Source: Candidatus Physcocola equi (GTDB lineage: Bacteria; Bacteroidota; Bacteroidia; Bacteroidales; Paludibacteraceae). Taken from it: a stretch of DNA of 43,277 bases. Both the position numbers and the translations under genes were made by a program. The stretch lies in assembly GCA_018064855.1 (NCBI GenBank), contig JAGHUM010000044.1, forward strand, positions 1-43,277, in the 5' to 3' direction. The notes under the pieces were generated by a model. That model did not search any database. It was not told the DNA's origin and saw only the letters and a program-made list of their open reading frames with translations. Below are positions 1-8,253 of this stretch, piece by piece (within the stretch, counting starts at the first letter, position 1; each line of letters starts with the position of its first letter).

Positions 1-7
1 CAATTCT

Positions 8-96
8 GAATTCGTATTAATTCGTAACGCCAATGGCGTTTTTAGTAAAAATAGTCCATTGCATAGTTTTAGTAAAAATTAGTATAAATTCGTTGG
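8..96 (+). repeat. Dispersed intergenic repeat, copy A
   Basis: This non-coding stretch begins gaattcgtattaattcgt and ends aaattcgttgg. It matches, in inverted orientation, the stretch at 18566-18656. Both copies share the opening block through a gcgtttttagt segment and the closing block tagtataaattcgttgg / tagtagaaattcgttgg; the middle differs. The core contains a short palindrome, aacgccaatggcgtt. No coding potential is convincing here. Similar AT-rich 'attcgt' sequences lie between genes in many Bacteroidales genomes, so a dispersed intergenic family is the simplest reading. Confidence 0.65.
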
Positions 97-105
97 CAAA
101 ACGAA

Positions 106-190
106 CGAGATTCCGCCAAGAAATAAATTATTATTCGGCGGAATGTGGCAAAAATAGCGAGATTCCGCCAAGAAATAAATTATTGTTCGG
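106..190. repeat. Two tandem copies of a 33-bp unit, 52-bp period
   Basis: The unit cgagattccgccaagaaata (continuing aattatt-N-ttcgg) occurs at 106-138 and 158-190 with a single mismatch. In the first copy ttccgcc (111-117) and ggcggaa (137-143) form 7-bp inverted arms. The copies lie upstream of the glycosyltransferase gene and next to repeat copy A. The function is unknown; replication-slippage repeat DNA or a processed hairpin are both possible. No TAnnTTTG promoter box was seen between 1 and 325. Confidence 0.6.
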
Positions 191-325
191 CAACAAATTC
201 GTGAAAGCGGGAGAAAAGAACGATTTTTGAAGGCAAAAAAAGCAAGTCTTTTGATAAAACACATTATTTTTGTCAGTATAAGGAGAAGAATTCAGAAAAG
301 ACTTCCTACCATATCCATTTCACCT

Positions 326-1351
326 ATGTCTGACACAAAAAAATACAACATATCAGTAGTCCTTGCGACAGAAAATGTAGAAGAGCAAGCCAATGGCTAC
401 CTGCCACAACTATGTGCGCATTTGGAGGAATGTGTTGGCATCGACACTTATGAGGTGATTGTATGCGATGTCAGTTCCGGTCCGGCCATGTGCATCGCCA
501 ACTTTCCAGGCAAAGTACGCTGCACCCCCCGCTTCGAAGGCGAAACAGCTGTAAAAACCATCGACCGCGCCATTCACCATGCCATCCAGCCATACGTGCT
601 GGTGCTGGAAGACGGCATTTTGCCGACACAGAACTATTTTGCCGACACCCTGCCATTATTTGAGACCAACAAACATCTGTTTGGCATGAGCGGAGACACC
701 ATATCCGTTTACGACCAACACGGCGACGGGCCCAAATTCGCCTATCTTTCACGCGGCATTGTTCACCTAATGGAGAGCAAGAGCAAAAGCAACAGTGAAA
801 ATGCCACCATCACCCTCGCCAGTCACAACTGGCTGTGCGACAGAGAAAAATATTGCCTACTCGGAGGACTGAGCAGCCATTTCACCTCTGTAGAGATGGC
901 CAAAAACGACCTTTGCATCAGAGCATGGAGGGAAAACATGGTATGCGGCTACTCGTTTAAGGCACACACGAAGAAATACATTGGCGCCTTGGCAACAACA
1001 GAAGCACCAGAGCAATTGCAACGCACCAACGAAGAGCAATTCAACAAACTGCTGCTCAGCTACCTTCACACCAGCGGATTCCAACATGCGCAATTCTGGA
1101 TCAGGAGCCTGATGAATTACATCAACGCAAAGATATTTCACGCCAAGAGTAAGCTGTCGGGACTCAACCAGATGAAAAAAAAATACAAAGAAATCTCACA
1201 ACAAAGAACCTGGTACAACAACCGCATCAAATCCATGTCTCTGCAAGATGTGATAGAAAACTATTTCAGTGAGGCTGGGAACCACGACATTCCCGTCATC
1301 AGCGATGAGGAAGACCAGCCCGTTCACCAAGAAAACAACATACCAACATGA
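326..1351 (+). CDS. Putative GT-A-fold (family 2-like) glycosyltransferase
   Basis: This 341-residue cytoplasmic protein has no signal peptide. It opens with a typical GT2 first beta strand (YNISVVLATEN), followed by a second strand, YEVIVCDVSSG. The segment YVLVLEDGILP carries an acidic E-D pair where GT-A enzymes place the metal/nucleotide-sugar DxD motif. The C-terminal third is helical and basic and ends in an acidic tail. The ATG at 326 was chosen because upstream codons back to a TTG at 227 encode an atypical basic leader. The stop overlaps the next start as ATGA, so it is probably translated together with the CHASE2 protein. The donor and acceptor sugars cannot be read from the sequence. 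The GT-A fold is likely; the exact family is inferred. Confidence 0.7.
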   Translation: MSDTKKYNISVVLATENVEEQANGYLPQLCAHLEECVGIDTYEVIVCDVSSGPAMCIANFPGKVRCTPRFEGETAVKTIDRAIHHAIQPYVLVLEDGILPTQNYFADTLPLFETNKHLFGMSGDTISVYDQHGDGPKFAYLSRGIVHLMESKSKSNSENATITLASHNWLCDREKYCLLGGLSSHFTSVEMAKNDLCIRAWRENMVCGYSFKAHTKKYIGALATTEAPEQLQRTNEEQFNKLLLSYLHTSGFQHAQFWIRSLMNYINAKIFHAKSKLSGLNQMKKKYKEISQQRTWYNNRIKSMSLQDVIENYFSEAGNHDIPVISDEEDQPVHQENNIPT

Positions 1352-2541
1352 TTTTCAAGCCTGTCCATTATCTTTGGCACGGATTTGGAACGCTGTTTCT
1401 CAGCGCTCTCGCCTGCATTTTGTTTACACTTATCAGTTACAACAGCGCCTTTATGGACCCTATCAGCCAAGCCATTGGCGGATTCAGTTTCATAGACTCG
1501 TATTTCTACATTGAGAACAAAAACGCCAACGAATCGGTGGATTTCAACGACGACATTCTGCTGTTTGACATTGCAGGATGCAACTCTCGCGCAGCCATAG
1601 CCGGGAAAATTGATGAAATCACGAAATTAGGTCCGAAGGTTATCGGAATGGATGTCATATATGGCGACAACTCAACCACCAGTCAGGCCGACAACGACAG
1701 CCTTGTGAGAGTCGTGAGCAGATGTCCACAATTGGTCACTGCGCTACGAATCGTGGAAAGCAACGGACAAACCGATGTGGAACACTCCTTCTACACCAAA
1801 CTCACACAAGTGGATGAAGCAAGCATCAACGTAGAAGACGGAGTGGTGAGAGACTTTGTGCGCGAATTGAACATCGGCGGGGTGAAAAAACAGAGTTTTG
1901 TGGATCGAATCGTTCAAAAAGCCGATTCCGCCGCCTACGCCAGACTGACTGCAAGAGGAAACAATGAGGAACGCATTAATTTCAAAGCGCTTGAGTTTAT
2001 GCAACTTGGCATGAACGATGAACTGTTTCCGGAAGATGTGGCAGGCAAGATTGTATTAATCGGCGATTTTCAAGACTTACGCGACTTTCACAACGTGCCC
2101 ACCACAATTGGCGCATCTCAACGTATAGCAGGCACAAAAATTCACGCCTACGCCATTTCCACCCTACTCCACCCAGAGCGCACGCTCGACAAGATGAGCG
2201 ATTGCGGAGGATGGATATTCGGCCTTATCCTTTCCTACTTTTTCTCCATTATCGCTTGCCTGTGTTTCGTGGAAATTGATAAACTTGGAGGCGTATCCAC
2301 CAACTTGGTGATGGTGCTAATGCTGGCAGTGCTATCTATGATGGGCGGACTCATTTTCATCAACTTCAACTATGAGCTGGACATGACCGTCGCCATGCTC
2401 GGCATCGGTCTGGCAGGAAACACCTCAGAAATGTGGTTCTGGCTATGTACCACGAAACCATATCAGTGGGTTCGGAAAAAACTGCACTTGCCAGATGGTG
2501 GCGTTCGCTATTTCGTCAACAACGAAGGGAACAGGACATGA
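1348..2541 (+). CDS. CHASE2-domain membrane sensor protein without output domain
   Basis: This 397-residue protein has an N-terminal membrane segment at about residues 8-30. A periplasmic CHASE2-like region follows at about 55-275, with hallmark stretches DDILLFDIAG, KVIGMDVIYGD, GKIVLIGDF and GTKIHAYAISTLL. Three C-terminal membrane helices lie at about 288-312, 316-342 and 348-370, followed by a short basic cytoplasmic tail. CHASE2 is an extracytoplasmic sensory domain usually joined to kinase, cyclase or caspase outputs; here no output domain follows, so signalling would have to pass to a separate protein. It overlaps the glycosyltransferase gene by 4 nt, and a secreted caspase-like protein is encoded 139 bp downstream. 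The ligand is unknown. Confidence 0.85.
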   Translation: MIFKPVHYLWHGFGTLFLSALACILFTLISYNSAFMDPISQAIGGFSFIDSYFYIENKNANESVDFNDDILLFDIAGCNSRAAIAGKIDEITKLGPKVIGMDVIYGDNSTTSQADNDSLVRVVSRCPQLVTALRIVESNGQTDVEHSFYTKLTQVDEASINVEDGVVRDFVRELNIGGVKKQSFVDRIVQKADSAAYARLTARGNNEERINFKALEFMQLGMNDELFPEDVAGKIVLIGDFQDLRDFHNVPTTIGASQRIAGTKIHAYAISTLLHPERTLDKMSDCGGWIFGLILSYFFSIIACLCFVEIDKLGGVSTNLVMVLMLAVLSMMGGLIFINFNYELDMTVAMLGIGLAGNTSEMWFWLCTTKPYQWVRKKLHLPDGGVRYFVNNEGNRT

Positions 2542-2613
2542 AGAGACATCCATAAAAACCACCAAAAAACCAAACATCTTATTAAACAACATCTAATAAA
2601 ACTGCATTTTTTG

Positions 2614-2621
2614 TATTTTTG
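2614..2621 (+). promoter_or_regulatory. Bacteroidetes -7 box for the caspase gene
   Basis: TATTTTTG fits the TAnnTTTG consensus. It would start transcription near 2628 and leave a leader of about 50 nt before the ATG at 2681. This suggests the caspase gene can be expressed apart from the two genes upstream. No clear -33 TTTG is seen at the usual spacing. Confidence 0.55.
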
Positions 2622-2680
2622 CAAATATTCGGTGATATATGTCCACCCACGACAAAACACAACAAAAAAAGAAATCGGAA

Positions 2681-4654
2681 ATGAAGAAAATACTTTTAGT
2701 CATAACTTTAATTTTCAGTTTTTTCAACTTAAGCGCGCAGCCGACAGCATCTAAAGACAACGTTAGCGGCAAATGGGGGTTCCGCAATAAAAACGGAGGC
2801 TGGGCCATCAAGCCGCAGTTTGAAGAAATTGACAAATACTTTGTGTTTTCCCAAAGCAGAAAATATGCCGTAGTCAAGCAAAACGGATATTGGGGTTGCA
2901 TTGACGAGACAGGAGCATTCAAAGTGCCAGCTTTGCTGCTGAACAATAAAATCGCGAATGAAGCGGGAACAGAAAACTCACGCAACAAAACCGATGAAAT
3001 GTATGAAGGTTTCGACCGTGCCAAACGTCTTTGGGGCTTCATCAACAGCAAAGGACAGTTTGTGGTGCCGCCAACATTCACCAATGTGGACCACAACAAC
3101 TCATTTTTCACCAAGAAGCCATACACCATCGTCGAGATAAACGGAAGCTGGGGAGCCATCAACAAAGACGGCATCTTGTTTGTTAAGCCATACTTCGTCA
3201 GCAAAGAAGACGCCATCAGCGCAGCCGAAGAAGCAACCGCCATGGACGAACTGGGCAAAAACATCTATCCGGCCTGCGATCCGTCCACCAAAAAGTGCGG
3301 TTTTGTAAACTACAAGGGCAACTGGGTAGTAAAACCATCGTTGGACAATTTCGACAAAGGCTACACATTTTCGGACAATCGTCCGTTTGCCGTTGTGAAA
3401 TTAGCATCAGGTTGGGGCTGCGTCAACCGAAAGGGTGTTTTCATCGTAAAGCCCACCTATCCCAAGCAGGAAGCAGCCCGCGCGGCAGCGTACAGAATAC
3501 CAAACGTAAACGCGCCCGTCGCCAGCAACTTGGTGCCGAACTACGACGATGGCAAATACAAGAACTCGCTCAAAGCCGGTGCCCGCATCCGCATAGCGGA
3601 AGAAGAATCGGCAGCCGCCAACACTGGCAGCGGCCACAAAGCACCAACCATCTACATCATTTCGCCAAAAGACGGTGAAGGCTACACCCAACAGAGCGTA
3701 ACCATCACCTACGAAGCAAAAACATTTGACGGAAGCCAACCCAAAATCCTTGCCTACGTCAACGGAGAATTGCAGACCACCAAAGGCATCCAGCGCACAG
3801 CCAAACAAATCACCCTGTCGCTGCCAAGAAGCACCGGTGGCGTCAGCCGCATTCAGTTGATTGCTAAAGACGGTCACGGTCAAAACAGCGATCCAGCCTC
3901 CATCACCCTGCGCTATGTGGGTGCCGAAGGCAAACCAGGTCTTCACCTTCTGGCAGTGGGCGTAAGCGACTACAACCAAGCCGACCTGAAACTGCAGAAC
4001 GCAGCAAAAGACGCGCAAGACTTCATCAATACGATTAAAGGACTCGGACTTGACCAATACGACAAGATTGTCAGTTCTACCCTCATCACCGACAAAGAGG
4101 CAACCGACCGCAACATCAAACGCAATCTGAGCCAACTGGTAAGCAAAGTCAACCAGGGAGACGTCATCATGCTGTTCTTCTCTGGCCACGGAGCGAAAGA
4201 AGGGGAAAGCACTTACTTCCTCTCCGTCAACGCAGAGAGCGACGACCTCTTCTCCAGCGCAGTCAACTTCGACGACATAAAGAATGCGACAAGACGCTTG
4301 AAAGACAAGAAATGCCGCATCATCGTGTTTATGGACGCCTGCCACAGCGGCGCGCTCTACGGACAAAAATCCATTGCTGAGAACTACGCGCTATCCGAAC
4401 CTGGCATCATTGGTTTCTATTCCAGCACCGAGAGCCAAAAATCCAATGAAAGCGAGAAATGGGAGAACGGCATATTCACCAAATCTTTATTGGAAGGGCT
4501 CAAAGGAAAAGCTGCCGATGAAAACGGAAACATCACTCTCGACAAACTGGAGAGTTACATCAGAGAAGCGGTGAGAAAAGCGACCAACGGCACACAAATG
4601 CCAATCTTTGAGAACAAGCAAGGCAACTTCGTGCTTTTTAAAGCAAAGCCATAA
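2681..4654 (+). CDS. Secreted WG-repeat / Ig-like / caspase (C14) protein
   Basis: The 657-residue protein starts with a signal peptide (MKKILLVITLIFSFFNLSAQ), which favours the ATG at 2681 over one 42 nt upstream. Residues about 30-285 hold six WG-type repeats arranged as three long duplex units; each unit has a WGF-type half and a WGC/WGA-type half ending in VKP or VPP. An Ig-like stretch follows (IYIISPKDGEGYTQQSVTIT onward). The caspase-like domain begins near residue 420 (LHLLAVGVSDYN), with catalytic His503 in SGHG and Cys554 in DACHSG, so both dyad residues are present. The signal peptide places the protease outside the cytoplasm, facing the periplasmic CHASE2 domain encoded upstream. 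trkA follows after 52 bp. Substrate and trigger are unknown; the domain calls are firm and the role is inference. Confidence 0.9.
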   Translation: MKKILLVITLIFSFFNLSAQPTASKDNVSGKWGFRNKNGGWAIKPQFEEIDKYFVFSQSRKYAVVKQNGYWGCIDETGAFKVPALLLNNKIANEAGTENSRNKTDEMYEGFDRAKRLWGFINSKGQFVVPPTFTNVDHNNSFFTKKPYTIVEINGSWGAINKDGILFVKPYFVSKEDAISAAEEATAMDELGKNIYPACDPSTKKCGFVNYKGNWVVKPSLDNFDKGYTFSDNRPFAVVKLASGWGCVNRKGVFIVKPTYPKQEAARAAAYRIPNVNAPVASNLVPNYDDGKYKNSLKAGARIRIAEEESAAANTGSGHKAPTIYIISPKDGEGYTQQSVTITYEAKTFDGSQPKILAYVNGELQTTKGIQRTAKQITLSLPRSTGGVSRIQLIAKDGHGQNSDPASITLRYVGAEGKPGLHLLAVGVSDYNQADLKLQNAAKDAQDFINTIKGLGLDQYDKIVSSTLITDKEATDRNIKRNLSQLVSKVNQGDVIMLFFSGHGAKEGESTYFLSVNAESDDLFSSAVNFDDIKNATRRLKDKKCRIIVFMDACHSGALYGQKSIAENYALSEPGIIGFYSSTESQKSNESEKWENGIFTKSLLEGLKGKAADENGNITLDKLESYIREAVRKATNGTQMPIFENKQGNFVLFKAKP

Positions 4655-4706
4655 AAGGATACTTCCATCGGTTTTTACCAACACAACAACACAGAGAAAC
4701 TGCATC

Positions 4707-6047
4707 ATGAAAATCGTCATCGCGGGAGCCGGAGAAGTGGGAACACATCTTGCCAAACTTTTGTCGAAACAAAAGCACGACATCACCATCATTGATGAGG
4801 ATGCCGAGCATCTGCAAAGGCTGGAGAGAGGCAACGACCTGCTGACCATCATTGGCTCACCTTCATCCGTGAAAGTCCTTTCCGATGCAGGTGTCACCGA
4901 TTCAGACCTGTTTATCGCCGTCACCCCTCACGAAAGCCTCAATATCACAGCATGCCTGCTGGCCACCAGCATAGGCGCCCGGCGAAAAGTGGCGCGCGTG
5001 GATAGCAGCGACTTCCTTGAAAAAAAATTCGGAGAGTTTTTCAAAAAACAGGGCATCGACGCCTTCATTTATCCAGAGAAACTGGCAGCAGAAGAAATCA
5101 TCACCTCGCTGGAAAAGACATGGGTGAGACAATGGCTTGAGTTTGGCGACGGAGACCTTGTGCTGATTGGGATGAAGGTGCGCGACAATGCCACCGAACT
5201 TGTTGGGAAACCACTCATGAGTTTTCCACCAGAATCCGGATTCAAAATCGTTGCCATACGCCGCGACGAAAACACCATCATTCCACGAGGTCAGGACACC
5301 GTGGAAGCCAACGACATTGTTTACTTCATCACCTCTCCAAAGAATGTGGAGCGCGTGCGCAATCTTGCCGGCAAAGAGCAGATACACGTGCGCGACATCA
5401 TCATCATGGGAGCAGGAAAAATCACAGAACAAACCCTCAACATACTTCCAGACAATGTGGAAGTGAAAGTGCTGGAGAGTGACAAAAGCCTTGCGACAAA
5501 GGCATCGAGCACCTACAACTGCATGGTCATCAACAGCGAGAGTTCCGACCCAGAGATGCTGGAAGAAGAAAACATTGAAGACCAGGACGCCTTTCTTGCG
5601 CTGTCCAACTCAACCGAAAACAACATTCTGGCCTGCTTGGAAGCCAAACGCCGCGGCATCATCAAGACCATAGCCGAGGTGGAAAACATGTCGTACATCC
5701 CTTTGGCGGAAAAACTGGATATCGGCTACATCATCAATAAAAAACTGATAGCCGCCAGTTATATTTACCAATACACCCTTGATGTGGATGTGAACCGTGT
5801 GAAAATCCTGACACACGCCGACGTAGAAGTCGTGGAACTCACCGCCAAATCGAGTTCACCCATCACCAACGGACCGATCAAAGATTTGGATTTGCCCCGC
5901 GATATGTTTATCGGCGGTTTGGTAAGAAACGGGAAAGGAATCATCGCAGGAGGTCTTACACTGATTGAGCCAGGCGACAAAGTGATTGTTTTCTGCCGCC
6001 AGAGCAGCATAAGAAACCTCCACAAACTATTCACATCAGAGTTGTAA
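4707..6047 (+). CDS. trkA: Trk system K+ transporter regulatory subunit TrkA
   Basis: TrkA is the cytoplasmic NAD(H)/nucleotide-binding subunit that gates the TrkH K+ channel. The 446-residue product has two RCK_N-RCK_C halves. The first Rossmann motif is at the N-terminus (MKIVIAGAGEVGTHLAKLL) and the second is DIIIMGAGKITEQTL, near residue 231. This length is normal for a two-unit TrkA. The ATG at 4707 gives the family N-terminus directly; the open frame upstream only overlaps the caspase gene. trkH follows after 45 bp on the same strand, so the pair forms an operon, perhaps including the caspase gene. No frame damage is seen. Confidence 0.95.
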   Translation: MKIVIAGAGEVGTHLAKLLSKQKHDITIIDEDAEHLQRLERGNDLLTIIGSPSSVKVLSDAGVTDSDLFIAVTPHESLNITACLLATSIGARRKVARVDSSDFLEKKFGEFFKKQGIDAFIYPEKLAAEEIITSLEKTWVRQWLEFGDGDLVLIGMKVRDNATELVGKPLMSFPPESGFKIVAIRRDENTIIPRGQDTVEANDIVYFITSPKNVERVRNLAGKEQIHVRDIIIMGAGKITEQTLNILPDNVEVKVLESDKSLATKASSTYNCMVINSESSDPEMLEEENIEDQDAFLALSNSTENNILACLEAKRRGIIKTIAEVENMSYIPLAEKLDIGYIINKKLIAASYIYQYTLDVDVNRVKILTHADVEVVELTAKSSSPITNGPIKDLDLPRDMFIGGLVRNGKGIIAGGLTLIEPGDKVIVFCRQSSIRNLHKLFTSEL

Positions 6048-6092
6048 ATCGTGTTGTCGGCATGAAAAAAGCCACATCAAAACAAAAAAAAC

Positions 6093-7547
6093 ATGCAAAA
6101 ACGTAAGCCTCTTATCAACATAAAACTACTGTTGTATGCCATCGGCTCGCTGCTGTTGCTTGAGGCTGGCTGCATGCTCATTCCCCTGTTCACATCCATA
6201 TACTTCCAAGAGCCGCAACTGATTGGCTGGTTCAAATCGATAGGCATCACACTTGCCACAGCAGTTCTTTTCAGATATCCATTCCGGAAAAACCATGGAG
6301 AATGGGGGAAAAGGGAAGGCTATGTGGTGGTAACTACCATCTGGATATGGTATTCGATATTCTCTGCCATAGCATTCCGTCTCACAGGCACCTTCTCGAC
6401 GTTTACCGACGCCTTCTTTGAATCGGTTTCAGGGTTTACCACCACAGGAGCCAGCATATGTTCAGACGTGGAACAGTTGGCACACAGTGCGTTGGTTTGG
6501 CGCAGTTTCATGCAATGGCTGGGAGGCATGGGAATTATTTTGCTATCGTTGATTTTCGGATTCGGAGGTGTGCAGACCTATGTGGCGGAAGCCACAGGAC
6601 CGGTAAAGACACGCATGAGCCCGCGCCTGCACGAAACAGCGATGATGCTGTGGGGGTATTATGCCATATCAACCATTTTCGTGATTTTTCTATTGCTGAT
6701 TGGAGGGATGGGAAAATTTGACGCCTTATGTCACGCCTGGTCCACCATCAGCACAGGAGGTTTTTCGACCAAGAACGCAAGCATCGGATATTGGGATTCC
6801 GCATTTATCCATTATGTCGTGATTTTTGCGGTCTTGTTTAGTTCGCTCAATTACAGCCTCACCTATTTCTTTTTCCATGGGAAATTCAAACTGATAGGCA
6901 AAGACGAGGAAACCCGTCGTGTATTTCAGATCTTTTTCTTTTTAATTATCGCGGTGTGCTTGGGCAACGTGCTGACACACCAAGGCGGCCTTTGCGAGAA
7001 AAACATACGAAACTCCATATTTATGACCATATCCTCCGTAACAGGCACCGGATTCATGACGGAGAATTTCATGGACTGGCACCCAGCATTGTGGTCGATA
7101 ATCCTTATCATAATGGCATTTGGAGGCAGTTCGGGCAGTACAACCGGTGGTATCAAGATTGTCAGAATCACAGTATTGATAAAAAACAGCATCGAAGAAT
7201 TTAAGCGTCTGCTCCACCCTCGAGCCATTCTGCCTCTCAAAATCAGCGACAAAGTCATCAGCATGGAGACCATCAACAATGTGTCCGCCTTTGTGTCACT
7301 CTACATCATCATCGTGCTTATGAGCACTTTGGTATTCATCGTATTGGGTATAGGACCGACCGAGGCCATGGGGGTAGCCATGAGTTGTGTGGGCAATGTC
7401 GGGCTTGGTTTTGGAGAAGTGGCGACCGGCAACTTCTACATTTTCCACCCGGCAGTCAAATGGTTTATGTGTGCGCTTATGATTATAGGTCGTCTGGAGA
7501 TATTCACCGTATTATTCATCTTCACACCAACCTTCTGGAAAAGGTAA
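6093..7547 (+). CDS. trkH: TrkH-family potassium channel subunit
   Basis: The 484-residue integral membrane protein has four repeated pore regions. Each contains the filter glycine typical of the Trk/Ktr/HKT family: SVSGFTTTGAS, STISTGGFST, SSVTGTGFMT and SCVGNVGLGFGE. It forms the K+ path and pairs with TrkA encoded just upstream. The closing stretch GRLEIFTVLFIFTPTFWKR is typical of TrkH. It is the last gene of the rightward block; the next operon converges on it, with only 33 bp between its stop and the end of the cupin remnant. Confidence 0.95.
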   Translation: MQKRKPLINIKLLLYAIGSLLLLEAGCMLIPLFTSIYFQEPQLIGWFKSIGITLATAVLFRYPFRKNHGEWGKREGYVVVTTIWIWYSIFSAIAFRLTGTFSTFTDAFFESVSGFTTTGASICSDVEQLAHSALVWRSFMQWLGGMGIILLSLIFGFGGVQTYVAEATGPVKTRMSPRLHETAMMLWGYYAISTIFVIFLLLIGGMGKFDALCHAWSTISTGGFSTKNASIGYWDSAFIHYVVIFAVLFSSLNYSLTYFFFHGKFKLIGKDEETRRVFQIFFFLIIAVCLGNVLTHQGGLCEKNIRNSIFMTISSVTGTGFMTENFMDWHPALWSIILIIMAFGGSSGSTTGGIKIVRITVLIKNSIEEFKRLLHPRAILPLKISDKVISMETINNVSAFVSLYIIIVLMSTLVFIVLGIGPTEAMGVAMSCVGNVGLGFGEVATGNFYIFHPAVKWFMCALMIIGRLEIFTVLFIFTPTFWKR

Positions 7548-7580
7548 GCTGCGACCTAAACGAAAGACACAATAGTGTTT

Positions 7581-7849
7581 TTACTGATTTGCCTTGCTAT
7601 ATTGCTCGTCGCTAACTGGTTCAAGCCATTCGTTATTTTCAGGATCACCAACATGAACGTGGCTTGCAAGGTGCTGAAACCAAGAATCCTTTGTAGCACC
7701 ATGCCAATGCTTTACACCTTCGGGAATATCGATGATGTCGCCTGCATGAAGTCGGATGGCAGGTGCTTTTGACGGTCAGAAAGCGTCTGGGCTGATATAG
7801 TAGTAACCATTATCAACAATAAAAAAAGGAGAGATAGTAATCGTTTCAT
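7581..7849 (-). pseudogene. Broken cupin-domain secreted protein gene
   Basis: The ATG overlaps the stop of the ABM gene as ATGA and opens a clean signal peptide (MKRLLSLLFLLLIMVTTISA, then Q). About 13 codons later that frame diverges and soon stops. A different frame carries the C-terminal half of a cupin: LHAGDIIDIPEGVKHWHGA, with the GD-x-P-x-HWH metal-binding pattern, then a conserved-looking end, NEWLEPVSDEQYS. The 269-nt span is not a multiple of three and is far too short for the usual single-domain secreted cupin of about 150 residues. A deletion with a frame change is therefore likely. Intact relatives often sit beside flavodoxin, alpha/beta-hydrolase and AraC genes, as here. Confidence 0.75.
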
Positions 7850-8253
7850 TGTTTTGCCTTATTGAATATTAACGGTAGGCACTCTGGCGCCATCTGTCGC
7901 ATATCCACGAGATCAAGACTCTTCACCATGTGGAGCGTTCCCTGCTTATAGGTCTGGAAGTGGTTTGTTTTTATATGTTGCTGATAAGCCTCCAGCGAGG
8001 CATATATTTCGAGAATGCGTATCTGGCAATCATCACGCAACTGCTGCATAGGGTAGATACAAATCACCCCGGGTTCTTCCCTAACGGATGTCGCACCCAC
8101 ATTATGTGCAAACTCCAAATACTGCTGTAGGTATTCAGGATAAACTTCTATTTCACTGATTCTTACTATCATGGTGCTATCGGTTTTTGTATGTTCCTGG
8201 GCCATGCATAAGATGGGGCAGAAAAATAGTATAAACAATAAAATTTTCTTCAT
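7846..8253 (-). CDS. Secreted ABM-family (YgiN-like) monooxygenase-fold protein
   Basis: The 135-residue product has a signal peptide (MKKILLFILFFCPILCMA) followed by one ferredoxin-like antibiotic biosynthesis monooxygenase (ABM) domain. Family features are VRISEIEVYPEYLQQYLEFA, EPGVICIYPM, ILEIYASLEAYQQHIKTNHF and a final MVKSLDLVDM strand. ABM/YgiN proteins act as small dimeric quinol monooxygenases or heme-degrading enzymes, but the substrate cannot be assigned from sequence. Export to the periplasm is unusual for the family as a whole. It overlaps the flavodoxin gene upstream and the broken cupin gene downstream, each by ATGA, so the three were built for coupled translation. Confidence 0.85.
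   Translation of the reverse strand: MKKILLFILFFCPILCMAQEHTKTDSTMIVRISEIEVYPEYLQQYLEFAHNVGATSVREEPGVICIYPMQQLRDDCQIRILEIYASLEAYQQHIKTNHFQTYKQGTLHMVKSLDLVDMRQMAPECLPLIFNKAKQ

Noticed and set aside
106-190. Short CRISPR-like array
   Set aside because: There are only two units and one spacer-sized gap, with no cas genes in the window.
3407-4366. A 319-codon open frame on the minus strand
   Set aside because: It is antisense to the Ig-like and caspase domains, which carry clear conserved motifs.
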